Below the pieces are notes generated by a model. It made no database searches. It had not been told where the DNA came from and saw only the letters and a list, made by a program, of their open reading frames with translations. The position numbers and the translations under genes were made by a program. Shown piece by piece: positions 36,424-45,424 of a DNA stretch of 64,000 nt. Position 1 is the first letter of the stretch; every line of letters begins with the position of its first letter. Origin of the DNA: Sulfitobacter sp. THAF37. Lineage in GTDB: Bacteria > Pseudomonadota > Alphaproteobacteria > Rhodobacterales > Rhodobacteraceae. The DNA is taken from positions 124,001-188,000 of the forward strand of contig NZ_CP045373.1 in the NCBI RefSeq assembly GCF_009363555.1, written 5' to 3'.

Positions 36424-38595
36424 TTATGCTGGGACGATTCTACCGACCATCGCGGTAAGAGTATCGGGCGCAAGCTTGGAAGAAATTGCATCCAACTCCA
36501 AGAGGGGCTGCGACAGGTAAGGATGAAACTTCTCCGACATTAAATTCCCAGCTCCAGCGAACAGATCGACAGGTTCGCCAGATCGAATGTGCGCTAGTAC
36601 CGTTTGAAGATCGGGGGTTTCGTCCCCGGCCTCCACCATCAGAAACCCGTCATGCAGTTCGACCGAAAACCCCTCACTTCTCAGTGCTAGCGCGAGGGTT
36701 GATGTCTTCACAGTACCGACCCGCGTCGCAATGACTGATGTATGCTCGCCAATGGTGTGTAGGTTATTGGCCCTAAACCCCAGCTGTTCATAGTGAGCAC
36801 GCGCTTCCTCGAGCATCATCAAAGAGACTGTATCCATGTAAGCTGGGCTGGAATCCCCCTCGAGCACGGCGAACATTCGGTCGATCACTTTGTCATGAAT
36901 GTCCCCCGCATCGCCGCCGAAGACGGGCGGCACACCAGCCTTCGCGGGTTTGACGACGATGACCTTTTCACGATCATGGATTTCTTGAACAACCCAACGT
37001 CGCCCAGAGAATATTAATAGCATCCCAGGGGCAAGAACATTATCGATCGGCAGGGTTCCAAGGTCCCGCCCCTCTGCGACCAACCGGAATTCCTCAGGCG
37101 TCTGAAACACCGCATAGAAGCTGTAATGCTCAACCAGTTTTTCGCCCGCGGGTCCCAAAAGCAACAGCCCGCTGCCGACCTGTTCGATCAAGCCGGTTTC
37201 TGGGTGGCCGATTGCACGCAACACATCTGCGAAGACTTCGGTTGTGACCTTCCGAAAGGGGCCTTCGCGGCAGAGCACATTGTAGACCACGCTTGCAGAC
37301 GCACCGCCGCGCTGCGCTATGACTGACAGTATCTGGTGGACGAGCGTCGAGAGATGAAGCGCCTGAGGTTTTGGAGGTTCGCACCAGCCTTCCAGCAGCA
37401 AGTCTATCATCGCGATGGACCTGATCAGGCCGAGGCGAAGACGATCCACGAAACTGCTCTCCGGCGTCAACTTGGCTTCGACAGCATACTGCCTGAGAAT
37501 GGCCGGCTGTCCTTCACGCCGGCCTGATCGGCCAAGCCGTTGTCGCAACGCGGCGACGCTGAATGGCGCACCGATTTGAGCCACGCAGGTCACGTCACCG
37601 ATGTCGATTCCAAGCTCGAGCGTCGATGTGCAAACGGCTGTCGTCGGTTTCGCAGGGTCCTTCAAGCGCCGCTCAACGAAGTCACGGTGTTCTCGGGAGA
37701 GGCTCGCGTGGTGGGGATAGAATTCCTGTGGCAGGTGCTCCCGTTCGCAAAGCTCCCGCAACCGATCTGCGTAAATCTCGACCCGTTGACGCGCTCCGGC
37801 GAAGACCAGGTTGTCGCTGCCTCGAAGGTGTTTGAAAAGATGTGCTGCGATCGCGTCCGTTGCGGATGGGCTGTTTTCATCTTCATCGCCGGAAAGGTAA
37901 CCGCGAAGCTGAAGCTTCAATTCAGCCTCGCCGCCATCTGCTTCGATCAGCTGGACAGCGTTTGCGGCGTCAGGGCGAAGATAGGCCTTAGCGAGGTCCA
38001 TGTCGCCTAGCGTAGCTGACAGACCTATCCGACGGATTGGGCGCTTTATCGCGAGCTCGAGCCGTGTGAGCAGTGAACGAAGCTGGACACCGCGTTCGCT
38101 GTCCAGAACTGTGTGCAGCTCGTCGATCACGACCGCCCGTGTCGCCCCAAACAGGCGGGCAATTTCCAAACCGCGACGAATGAAAAGCGCCTCAAGGGAC
38201 TCTGGGGTTATCAGAAGGATCCCTTTTGGAGATATCAACGCGCGCGTCTTGATGGATTGCGAGACATCTCCGTGCCAGGGAACAACCGGAAGCTCTGCTT
38301 CCTGGCAGATGCCCTCCAGCCGCATGGCCTGGTCCGTGATCAGGGCTTTCAGCGGACCGATGTAGAGCAGGTCGAAGCCGGTGCCGCCCGACGGCTCGTC
38401 AAGCACCTGTGAAATCAACGGCAGGAACGCCGCCTCGGTCTTTCCGCCCGCCGTAGAAGCTGCAACGATTAAATCGGCATTGGATTCGCAGATCGTCCGG
38501 ATGGATCGCGCCTGGATGTCGCGAAGTTCGCGCCAACCTTTCTGGCGTATCCATTTCTGCACAGGCCTCGCCAGTTTGTCGAACGCACTGCTCAT
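36424..38595 (-). CDS. sngC: Shango SngC-like DEAD/DEAH helicase
   Basis: A 723-aa superfamily 2 helicase of the Lhr-like type: motif I ASTAGGKT (about 46-53), DELH (about 157), SAT, ARQR, and QRLGRSGRR. It is related to BrxHI of type 2 BREX. It lies 5 bp after the ATPase gene as the third gene of a TerB-ATPase-helicase operon, the order known for Shango. Its role would be DNA or RNA unwinding in phage defence. Confidence 0.88.
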   Translation of the reverse strand: MSSAFDKLARPVQKWIRQKGWRELRDIQARSIRTICESNADLIVAASTAGGKTEAAFLPLISQVLDEPSGGTGFDLLYIGPLKALITDQAMRLEGICQEAELPVVPWHGDVSQSIKTRALISPKGILLITPESLEALFIRRGLEIARLFGATRAVVIDELHTVLDSERGVQLRSLLTRLELAIKRPIRRIGLSATLGDMDLAKAYLRPDAANAVQLIEADGGEAELKLQLRGYLSGDEDENSPSATDAIAAHLFKHLRGSDNLVFAGARQRVEIYADRLRELCEREHLPQEFYPHHASLSREHRDFVERRLKDPAKPTTAVCTSTLELGIDIGDVTCVAQIGAPFSVAALRQRLGRSGRREGQPAILRQYAVEAKLTPESSFVDRLRLGLIRSIAMIDLLLEGWCEPPKPQALHLSTLVHQILSVIAQRGGASASVVYNVLCREGPFRKVTTEVFADVLRAIGHPETGLIEQVGSGLLLLGPAGEKLVEHYSFYAVFQTPEEFRLVAEGRDLGTLPIDNVLAPGMLLIFSGRRWVVQEIHDREKVIVVKPAKAGVPPVFGGDAGDIHDKVIDRMFAVLEGDSSPAYMDTVSLMMLEEARAHYEQLGFRANNLHTIGEHTSVIATRVGTVKTSTLALALRSEGFSVELHDGFLMVEAGDETPDLQTVLAHIRSGEPVDLFAGAGNLMSEKFHPYLSQPLLELDAISSKLAPDTLTAMVGRIVPA

Positions 38596-38600
38596 CGGCG

Positions 38601-39908
38601 TCAGAGCTTGAAGCTGATCAGATCATCGTCACCGGGGTCTTGGGCACCAGTCGACTCGTCTACCTCGTTCATGTCTTCGCCGAGGTCTTCGGAGACCTCG
38701 ATCTTTTCGATCAGATCGCTCCACTCGACACCGGGGTTTTGCTCAAGCACGGAAAGCAGGTTCACGAATGCCGTCACCGTATTGCGCGGGGTGCGGAAGT
38801 AAGCTTCACCGATCCGGTCCGAACAATGCGCCATGAAGGCCTCGAGCGCGTCGTCCGGCAGAGCACCGGCATCGTCCTGCATGATCCGCCGCACATTGGC
38901 CAGAAGAACGAAGAGATCTTCAGGGGTCAGGCTGGCCAGCCGGACAACCGGTCCTGAAAGGTCGACCAATCCGTCCCGCGCGAAGGTGTTCTCGGCCAAA
39001 CGCGATTGAAGGGCTTCGTAGCTATAGAGCCCTCGACGGGTGTTCATCAGAAACTCCGGGGTTCCACCCATAAGGAATCCGAGGTTCTCGGCGCTACCCT
39101 GCAGCACATCGTTCAGGATCCGGAGGATCTGTTCGTAGTTTGCATTGCGGGCCTGCGACGAAGTGAGCTTGTAGAGGTTCACCATCTCGTCGAGGCCGAC
39201 CAGCAATCCTTTATACCCGGCCTCGCACACGAATGCCGACATCAGCTTCAGATGGTCATAGACACTGGCGTCGTCGATGATCGTTCGCACACCAAGTGCT
39301 TTGCGCGCGTCGGTGCGTGTCGCGAACTCGCCGCGCAGCCATCTCAGGGCTGCGGATTTCAACTCGTCGTCGCCGGTCTCATGGCCTTCCCAATATCGAC
39401 GGATGACTTCGGCGAACTCAAACCCTCCGGTAAGTTCTTCAAAGTGGCCAAGGCGTTCACGAATGACGGTCCCCGTGGGCAAATCCCGTTCTTCAGCATC
39501 TCGGTGAGCCTGGCTGACAAATCGCTCCACCACGCTGGCCAATGCCCCGCCATCGGGCTTGGTCCGCGTCGAGAGGTTTCGGGCCATCTCGGCATACAGC
39601 CCGCGAGCTTGTCCGCCGGTCGCGTGAATGCGCCGATCTGGCGCTAAATCCGCGAACATCACGACCAGGCCTTTCTCCAGAGCCACGAGGCGGATCAGGT
39701 TCATGAAGAACGTCTTGCCCGATCCGTACTCCCCGATGATGAACCGGATCGCCGATCCGCCATCGGATATCCGGTCCATGTCCTTGACGAGCTCTTCAAT
39801 CTCTCGGACGCGGCCAACCTGAATATGGCGCAAACCGAGTTTGGGCACGACCCCGGCCCGAAGCGCCTGTACGATTGCATCGCGTTCACGTGGTTTCAAC
39901 TTAGACAT
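38601..39908 (-). CDS. sngB: Shango SngB-like ATPase (BrxD/DUF2791 type)
   Basis: A 435-aa P-loop ATPase with GEYGSGKTFFMNLIR (about 60-74), VGLDEMVNLYK as Walker B region (about 230), and a sensor-like segment GFLMGGTPEF. It belongs to the DUF2791/BrxD group of defence ATPases. The ATG at 39908 follows GGAGGG and overlaps the end of the TerB gene by 8 bp. Confidence 0.88.
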   Translation of the reverse strand: MSKLKPRERDAIVQALRAGVVPKLGLRHIQVGRVREIEELVKDMDRISDGGSAIRFIIGEYGSGKTFFMNLIRLVALEKGLVVMFADLAPDRRIHATGGQARGLYAEMARNLSTRTKPDGGALASVVERFVSQAHRDAEERDLPTGTVIRERLGHFEELTGGFEFAEVIRRYWEGHETGDDELKSAALRWLRGEFATRTDARKALGVRTIIDDASVYDHLKLMSAFVCEAGYKGLLVGLDEMVNLYKLTSSQARNANYEQILRILNDVLQGSAENLGFLMGGTPEFLMNTRRGLYSYEALQSRLAENTFARDGLVDLSGPVVRLASLTPEDLFVLLANVRRIMQDDAGALPDDALEAFMAHCSDRIGEAYFRTPRNTVTAFVNLLSVLEQNPGVEWSDLIEKIEVSEDLGEDMNEVDESTGAQDPGDDDLISFKL

Positions 39909-42429
39909 CCCTGCCCTCCGCACTCATCTTTTCTTTTACCGCCTCCGCAATTTCCAGAGACACGTCATATCCATCATACTCGTCGAGCAGTGCTTCGTTG
40001 TAGGTCTCAAAAGCCCATTCATTCACGACTTCCAAAGCCCCGGATGCCATCAACCCATGCGAGGCGCAGATCGTCTCGAACTCGGTTTCAGACCAATGCT
40101 CTCGAGTGACCAGTTCGAGGACAAGGGCGCCGTGTTTCGGGTCAAGCCCTACCAGCTGGCTTTGGCTGGCAGGCGCGGAGGCACCACTTTCTTCCTCTTT
40201 GACATCGAAAATCTGACCGAGGACGGACGACACGCGCTCTGTGTCCGAACGAATTGCTGCGATCCGTGAAGCGTCGAGTTTCGGTCCGCTGGCTTTTTCG
40301 AGCGCGGGTATCGCTTCGCCCGGGCGACCCGGTTGCGACGCGCGAACAGTGCGTGGACCATCCGCAACTTCGCCAGCATGCAGGTCGGTGTAGGCAAGCG
40401 CAGGATCAAGTCCCAAAGCCTTGTAGATTTTCTCGATGCTTGCGACTTCGTCGGAGTGAATAATGCCATCGGCATGTGCTGCACCGACCAGCGCTGCCCG
40501 CATAGCGGCTTGGCTGTCTTGGCCCACCTCCTTCAGTTTGCGCCGCAGAAGCGTCATGTCCGGTGGCACGGCCAGGAACCATTCAAGGTTTGCACGCAGC
40601 CTGCGGCGTTCCTGATCGCTGAGGGCCGTGGCAGAAACCTGATCTTCCAACGCCCTGCGTTCAGGCTCCGCGATGCGACCATCAGCATGGGCGACTAACG
40701 ACCCAAGTGCCAATTCGATCAAGGCGCTTCGATAGCTGTCGGAAACGTCCTCCAGTCTTTCGATGGGTTCGCCCAGACGAAACAGCACAACAGGCTCCTC
40801 CGTCTTGGGCGACCGGAGCGCAAACCGAGGGTCGGGCGCCAGACCGAAACCGAGGCGCGCGAGCGCGTCGGCGGCTCCTGTCATTTGCCGTTTTCCGATC
40901 TTCTCGTTCGTTTCTCCCTCCAGTCGTCCGATCACCTCCTCAAGCGGCACCAATCCCCCGCGATCGACGATATCGCTTGCCCAAGATTTCAAGCGGTCCA
41001 TTTCCTCTGATGGGAAAGCATCCCAAAGTTCAGAGGGTAGCAAGGCATGCGCTTCCACACTTCCGCGGCCGTCAGGGTTTCGGCCCAGGAAGCGACTGAG
41101 CTTGTCGAGGTCGTTCATCACCTCGTCAGCCAGCTCTTGCGCAATCTCGACCGGCTTGCGCAAGCCGGAGATGTCGGGCACGGGTTTGCCATCCACGGTC
41201 GGATTGACTGACCCCTGAAACTCGCTGGAGGCGGCGCGATAGGATGCCGTGAGTGATTTCCGGGGTTTTGTCACTTTGAGCCCATCAGGAAAACGCCGAT
41301 CAAACCGCATACGGAAAAGAGCGACGAACTCGTCACGGCACCGCGTCGCGGGAGTTCTCAGATTTGTTTCCGGATGGCAGATGAACCAACTCAGCAACCA
41401 GTCAGCCGTCAGGTTCTCGCCTTTGTCGATCCGAGCTCCGATTGCGTATTTGAGTGAGAACGGAAGTTCCCAGCCCTGCTTCTCGAAAATCGGTTCGATA
41501 GCGTCGAGGTCGGTTTCGGCAAGCATCGCAATGTCGAGGAACTCACCCAAATAGCGCCTGACGGAGTGGTTGTCAGGGTAAAGTGACTGCAGCCGCCGAA
41601 CTTCCTGGACGATATCCTTGGCATCTTCGTTGGACTGATCGACGAAGAAGCGACGCTCCAGCCCGTAGAAGTACAGGAACATGTATCCGGGGTTGTAGGA
41701 GGCGTCGTTGCGCCCGCTGGCCAACCAGTCGAGGTAGGTCGCCCGGCACTGAGGTGAGATATCCGCGTATCCGGGCCAGTAAGGCATACCTTCACCAGCT
41801 TTGTCGGCTCCAGAGCGCGCGACAGACAGAGACGGATCGATATAGGCTCGGCACTTGTCACGATACCCGTAGGTGTTCAGCAAGGGAGCCGTGCCGACAT
41901 AGACCATCCCGCCGATGTTGCGGCCGGCGACGCTAGCTGTTTCATAAGACGGGACCCACCCGCTTTTCGATGATCGGACCGATGCGCTCGATGCCACTCG
42001 CGAGGGCTGATTTCGTTCAGCGGCCGCGGCAAGTGCCGGCGCCGCAGACTTTCCAGCCCGAACGATTTCAGCGTAGTCCTGCTTTGGTGGGGAGTAAGCC
42101 TGCACGGCAGCCGGCTGTTTGGACGCGTTGGCTTCGCGAGTTCGTTCGCGCTCACGCTCGATACGCTTGTCGTAGGCACTTGGGCGCGGCACCGGCTCAG
42201 GTCGGGGGGGTAGATTTTCGGAACTCCCCTCAGCTTGCGCCTTTGCAGCGACTTTCCGCGATCTCCGTTTTTCTTGCCACCAGACCAGAATGACGGGAAC
42301 ACCAAATGCAAACAACATCTGGCCGCCAATCGGCCAACCCTGAAGCATTGTGGTCACCACGACCATACATAAGAAAAAATACAGGACGAGAAAGAATGTA
42401 ATTCGGAAAAACTTGATTATTGAAGACAT
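39901..42429 (-). CDS. sngA: Shango SngA-like TerB-domain membrane protein
   Basis: An 842-aa protein. Two N-terminal transmembrane helices (about 7-50), a basic linker, a TerB-N domain (PYWPGYADISPQCRATYLDW, GYMFLYFYGLERR), a central TerB domain (ALIELALGSLVAHADGRIAE, AALVGAAHADGIIHSDE) and a TerB-C part. TerB domains are linked to envelope stress and metal sensing in tellurite-type systems. The membrane anchor suggests that sensing or the effector acts at the inner membrane. First gene of the operon. Confidence 0.87.
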   Translation of the reverse strand: MSSIIKFFRITFFLVLYFFLCMVVVTTMLQGWPIGGQMLFAFGVPVILVWWQEKRRSRKVAAKAQAEGSSENLPPRPEPVPRPSAYDKRIERERERTREANASKQPAAVQAYSPPKQDYAEIVRAGKSAAPALAAAAERNQPSRVASSASVRSSKSGWVPSYETASVAGRNIGGMVYVGTAPLLNTYGYRDKCRAYIDPSLSVARSGADKAGEGMPYWPGYADISPQCRATYLDWLASGRNDASYNPGYMFLYFYGLERRFFVDQSNEDAKDIVQEVRRLQSLYPDNHSVRRYLGEFLDIAMLAETDLDAIEPIFEKQGWELPFSLKYAIGARIDKGENLTADWLLSWFICHPETNLRTPATRCRDEFVALFRMRFDRRFPDGLKVTKPRKSLTASYRAASSEFQGSVNPTVDGKPVPDISGLRKPVEIAQELADEVMNDLDKLSRFLGRNPDGRGSVEAHALLPSELWDAFPSEEMDRLKSWASDIVDRGGLVPLEEVIGRLEGETNEKIGKRQMTGAADALARLGFGLAPDPRFALRSPKTEEPVVLFRLGEPIERLEDVSDSYRSALIELALGSLVAHADGRIAEPERRALEDQVSATALSDQERRRLRANLEWFLAVPPDMTLLRRKLKEVGQDSQAAMRAALVGAAHADGIIHSDEVASIEKIYKALGLDPALAYTDLHAGEVADGPRTVRASQPGRPGEAIPALEKASGPKLDASRIAAIRSDTERVSSVLGQIFDVKEEESGASAPASQSQLVGLDPKHGALVLELVTREHWSETEFETICASHGLMASGALEVVNEWAFETYNEALLDEYDGYDVSLEIAEAVKEKMSAEGRDV

Positions 42430-42824
42430 TATCGGAACCCTCTCCGAACCACACTATTTTGCACAGCCATCTTTGCAACGACTAACGTCATGGTTGAAGC
42501 ACTTCCCATGCTTTATGCTTGATTGGGCCGATGGCCACATACATCTGTTCGCACCGTTGCGGGCACACCCCTGCCCCAGTGACCGTAACCGGAACGGCCG
42601 AGATGAAGCGTTGCCACGACCATGCGACGGCTGGTCGGGCTGGCTCCGGAGGAGACGGCCGGGCCAGCGGCACGTCGCAGGGAGAGGCGGCGTTTCAGCT
42701 CGGGGAGGGCGGCTGCGCGCAGCCGACCGAGTAGGGCGCGGTCCTGGCCAAAGGGCGGGAGGGGCCAATGTTCCCCTTGAATGCTTCAACTTAAGAATCA
42801 AAAGTTACTTCAACGGCAGGGCCA
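42430..42824. other. Intergenic region without a recognisable gene
   Basis: About 395 bp between the divergent Shango and pRiA4b ORF-3-like genes. AT-rich next to the Shango start, then GC-rich. The Shango promoter is expected here but no clear -35/-10 pair stands out. Confidence 0.4.
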
Positions 42825-43427
42825 TTGAGACAGGCGGAACACACTTTGATTGAGCTGAAAATCGAACTGGTTGGCATCAAACCACCCATCTGGCGCCGTA
42901 TCGTCGTGCCGAATGACATCAGCTTGGACATCCTGCATTCCGTTCTCCAGGGCGCTATGCCTTGGCAAGACTATCATTTGCATGAGTTCGAGATTGGCGA
43001 AGACAGGTTCGAGGCCCGCGACGAAAGTGACGACAGCTGGGACCCTACCGATGGGCGGAAGGACGAGAAGAGGTTTACTCTTGGAAAGCTGGTCAAGAAA
43101 GGCAGTCAGTTCACATACACTTATGATTTCGGCGATGGCTGGCGGCATCTCGTCACCGTTGAGAAGTTTAGCAAACCAACCGGAAGACCAGATCTGGACT
43201 TTCCCGCCTGTGTTGACGGAGAGCGAGCCTGCCCGCCAGAGGACTGTGGAGGACCCTACTCTTACGAAGAGTTTCTCGACGCGCTGACCGACAAACACCA
43301 CCCGGAACATCGCGATACAAAGCAATGGGCGGGCGCGTTCGAACCGGAAGTGTTCAGCGTGCAGCAAGCCAATGCTGCCGTCGGTGCGATGTTTGTATGG
43401 GCAAAAGAACGCCACAATCGAAAGTGA
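42825..43427 (+). CDS. Plasmid pRiA4b ORF-3 family protein
   Basis: A 200-aa protein of the pRiA4b ORF-3 family: LKIELVGIKPPIWRRIVVP, LHSVLQGAMPWQDYHLHEF and YTYDFGDGWRHLVTVE are its typical blocks, followed by CPPEDCGGPYSYEEFL. Function unknown; frequent on plasmids and near mobile genes. The start is probably a TTG at 42825 or at 42846; no ATG is suitable. Confidence 0.85.
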   Translation: MRQAEHTLIELKIELVGIKPPIWRRIVVPNDISLDILHSVLQGAMPWQDYHLHEFEIGEDRFEARDESDDSWDPTDGRKDEKRFTLGKLVKKGSQFTYTYDFGDGWRHLVTVEKFSKPTGRPDLDFPACVDGERACPPEDCGGPYSYEEFLDALTDKHHPEHRDTKQWAGAFEPEVFSVQQANAAVGAMFVWAKERHNRK

Positions 43428-43664
43428 AACCTGACTCTGGTTTGGCGCAGCGGCTTCGACAGGGGCACATAGCTTCGACTGTTCGATCCGAATGGCCGGA
43501 TGTCTTCTCAGCCCTCCGAGGGCATCCACGCCCTGCTTTGCTGGTGAGCTTCAGAGCTGACAACCACCAGTCTCTTTGAAAATTCCAGAATTTGTCGATC
43601 CTTGACGGACTATCTCACAGGTTATCACAGAAACAAGTGGCGGCATCTTTAAAAATACATCATT

Positions 43665-44504
43665 ATGTCGCCCATGAGTGGACAAGAACACGAAAAACTA
43701 AAGAGTCTTCTTGAGGCTGTCCCCACGGGGTTCCTCGTGGACTCCGCCTGGCTGGAGCACCACGGGATAGGTCGGCGTTCGTCCTACGGCTATGTGCAAC
43801 GCGGCTGGCTAGAACGCCTAGGACGCGGAGTGTTCCGCCGTCCCGCACCAAGCAGCGCCACCACGAATACGCTCGACTGGAAGACCAGCCTGCTCTCGCT
43901 CCAGCACATCATGCACTACCCTGTCCATATCGGGGGGGCGACGGCATTGGGCCTGCAAGGCTATGCGCACTACCTCTCACTCGGCGACAAGAGCACAGTC
44001 TGGCTCTACGGCTCAAAAATCCCCAACTGGCTCGAAAAACTGCCGCTCAACACCGAACTCCGCACACGCAGCGTATCGCTGTTCTCCGATCCAGAGTTGG
44101 GTGTCAATGACGCGCGAAATAATCTCAACGAGACAGCATCGTCCCTGCCATGGGACTGGAAACTGGTGATGTCCTCGCCGGAACGCGCCATCCTCGAAGC
44201 GCTTGACGAGTTGCCGGATCAGGAGAGCTTTCACAACCTCGACATGGTGTTCGAAAGCCTGACGACGTTGCGCCCAAGAACCCTCTCGGCACTGCTCAGA
44301 AGTTGCAAGAAGATCAAGGTCAAACGCCTGTTCTTCGTGTTCGCCGACCGCCACGACCATGCCTGGCGCAAGCGTCTCGATCCGGAAGACTTCGACCTCG
44401 GCAGCGGGGATCGCGCATTGGTCAAAGGCGGCAAGATACATCCACGCTACAGGATCATGGTGCCCGAAGAGTTTGTAAGAAAGGAACGTGGTGATGGCGC
44501 GTGA
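43665..44504 (+). CDS. AbiEi-family type IV antitoxin
   Basis: A 279-aa protein with an N-terminal winged helix (RSSYGYVQRGWLERLGRGVFRRP) and an AbiEi C-terminal domain (GGATALGLQGYAHYL, MSSPERAILEALDELP). AbiEi represses the operon and counteracts the AbiEii nucleotidyltransferase toxin; the pair acts in abortive infection and plasmid stabilisation. It overlaps the toxin gene by 11 bp. Confidence 0.9.
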   Translation: MSPMSGQEHEKLKSLLEAVPTGFLVDSAWLEHHGIGRRSSYGYVQRGWLERLGRGVFRRPAPSSATTNTLDWKTSLLSLQHIMHYPVHIGGATALGLQGYAHYLSLGDKSTVWLYGSKIPNWLEKLPLNTELRTRSVSLFSDPELGVNDARNNLNETASSLPWDWKLVMSSPERAILEALDELPDQESFHNLDMVFESLTTLRPRTLSALLRSCKKIKVKRLFFVFADRHDHAWRKRLDPEDFDLGSGDRALVKGGKIHPRYRIMVPEEFVRKERGDGA

Positions 44505-45411
44505 AGACTATGCCGCCCAAGTGGCCCTGCTCGTACGGGTACTTCCATATGTGGCGAAGGAGGAGATATTTGCGCTCAAGGGCGGGACGGCCATCAACCT
44601 CTTCTATCGCGACCTTCCGCGCCTCTCGGTCGATATCGATCTGACCTATCTGCCTGTCAAGGACCGCGCCGACAGCCTCGTCGAGATCAACGACGCGATG
44701 GACCGGATTACCGCCGCCATCGAAGGCGGCATCGCCGGCGCCAAAGCGCAGCGAATTGCCGGCGGTGGCGGCGGCGCCACGCGTGCGCTCGCCCGCCTCG
44801 GCACAGCCGAAATCAAAATCGAAACCTCCCCCGTTACCCGGGGCGTCGTGCATGATCCGGAACAACGCGAAGTCTCCGAAGCCGTCGAGGAGGCGTTCGG
44901 ATATGCGACGATGAACATCGTCTCCTTCGAGGATTTGTTCGGCGGCAAGCTACATGCGGCCCTAGATCGCCAGCACCCGCGAGACCTCTACGACGTTAAA
45001 CTGCTCTACGAGAACGAAGGGTTTACCGACGAGTTGTTCCGCACGTTTCTGATCTACCTCGCGAGTTCACCACGCCCGCCGCACGAACTGCTGAATCCAA
45101 ACCTGATCGATCTAGATCAGCCCTACGCGCGGGAATTCGAGGGCATGACGAAGGAAGCAGTCGACCTAACGGAATTGGTCTCAACGCGCGACCGCCTGAT
45201 CGGTGATATCCAATCCCGCTTGGATGAGGGCGCGAAGAGGTTTCTGAGAACCCTGCATGACGGCGATCCAGACTTCGACGCGATCGACCGCCCTCAAGCG
45301 GCCGAGCTTCCAGCGGTCCGATGGAAGCTCATCAACGTGAACAAGCTGAAAGCAGAAAACCCCAAGAAGCATGCCGCCCAAGGGGAAGAGTTGGAGAAGC
45401 TCCTCGGCTGA
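44494..45411 (+). CDS. AbiEii/AbiGii-family nucleotidyltransferase toxin
   Basis: A 305-aa DNA polymerase beta-type nucleotidyltransferase: LKGGTAINLFYRDLPRLSVDIDL holds the GG...DxD core (about 27-50), and FEDLFGGKLHAALDRQHPRDLYD a later conserved block. Related toxins add nucleotides to tRNA or otherwise block growth. The ATG at 44494 was chosen for AbiE-like coupling with the antitoxin gene. Confidence 0.9.
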   Translation: MAREDYAAQVALLVRVLPYVAKEEIFALKGGTAINLFYRDLPRLSVDIDLTYLPVKDRADSLVEINDAMDRITAAIEGGIAGAKAQRIAGGGGGATRALARLGTAEIKIETSPVTRGVVHDPEQREVSEAVEEAFGYATMNIVSFEDLFGGKLHAALDRQHPRDLYDVKLLYENEGFTDELFRTFLIYLASSPRPPHELLNPNLIDLDQPYAREFEGMTKEAVDLTELVSTRDRLIGDIQSRLDEGAKRFLRTLHDGDPDFDAIDRPQAAELPAVRWKLINVNKLKAENPKKHAAQGEELEKLLG

Positions 45412-45424
45412 AGATGGACCAGAG

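Noticed and set aside
36424..42429. A BREX type 2 system
   Set aside because: The ATPase and helicase resemble BrxD and BrxHI, but PglX methyltransferase, PglZ and PglW/Y genes are missing, and a TerB protein is present, which fits Shango.
42520..42780. GC-rich stretch considered as a structured RNA or small gene
   Set aside because: No stable paired arms, no start with ribosome binding site and no coding-like frame could be supported.
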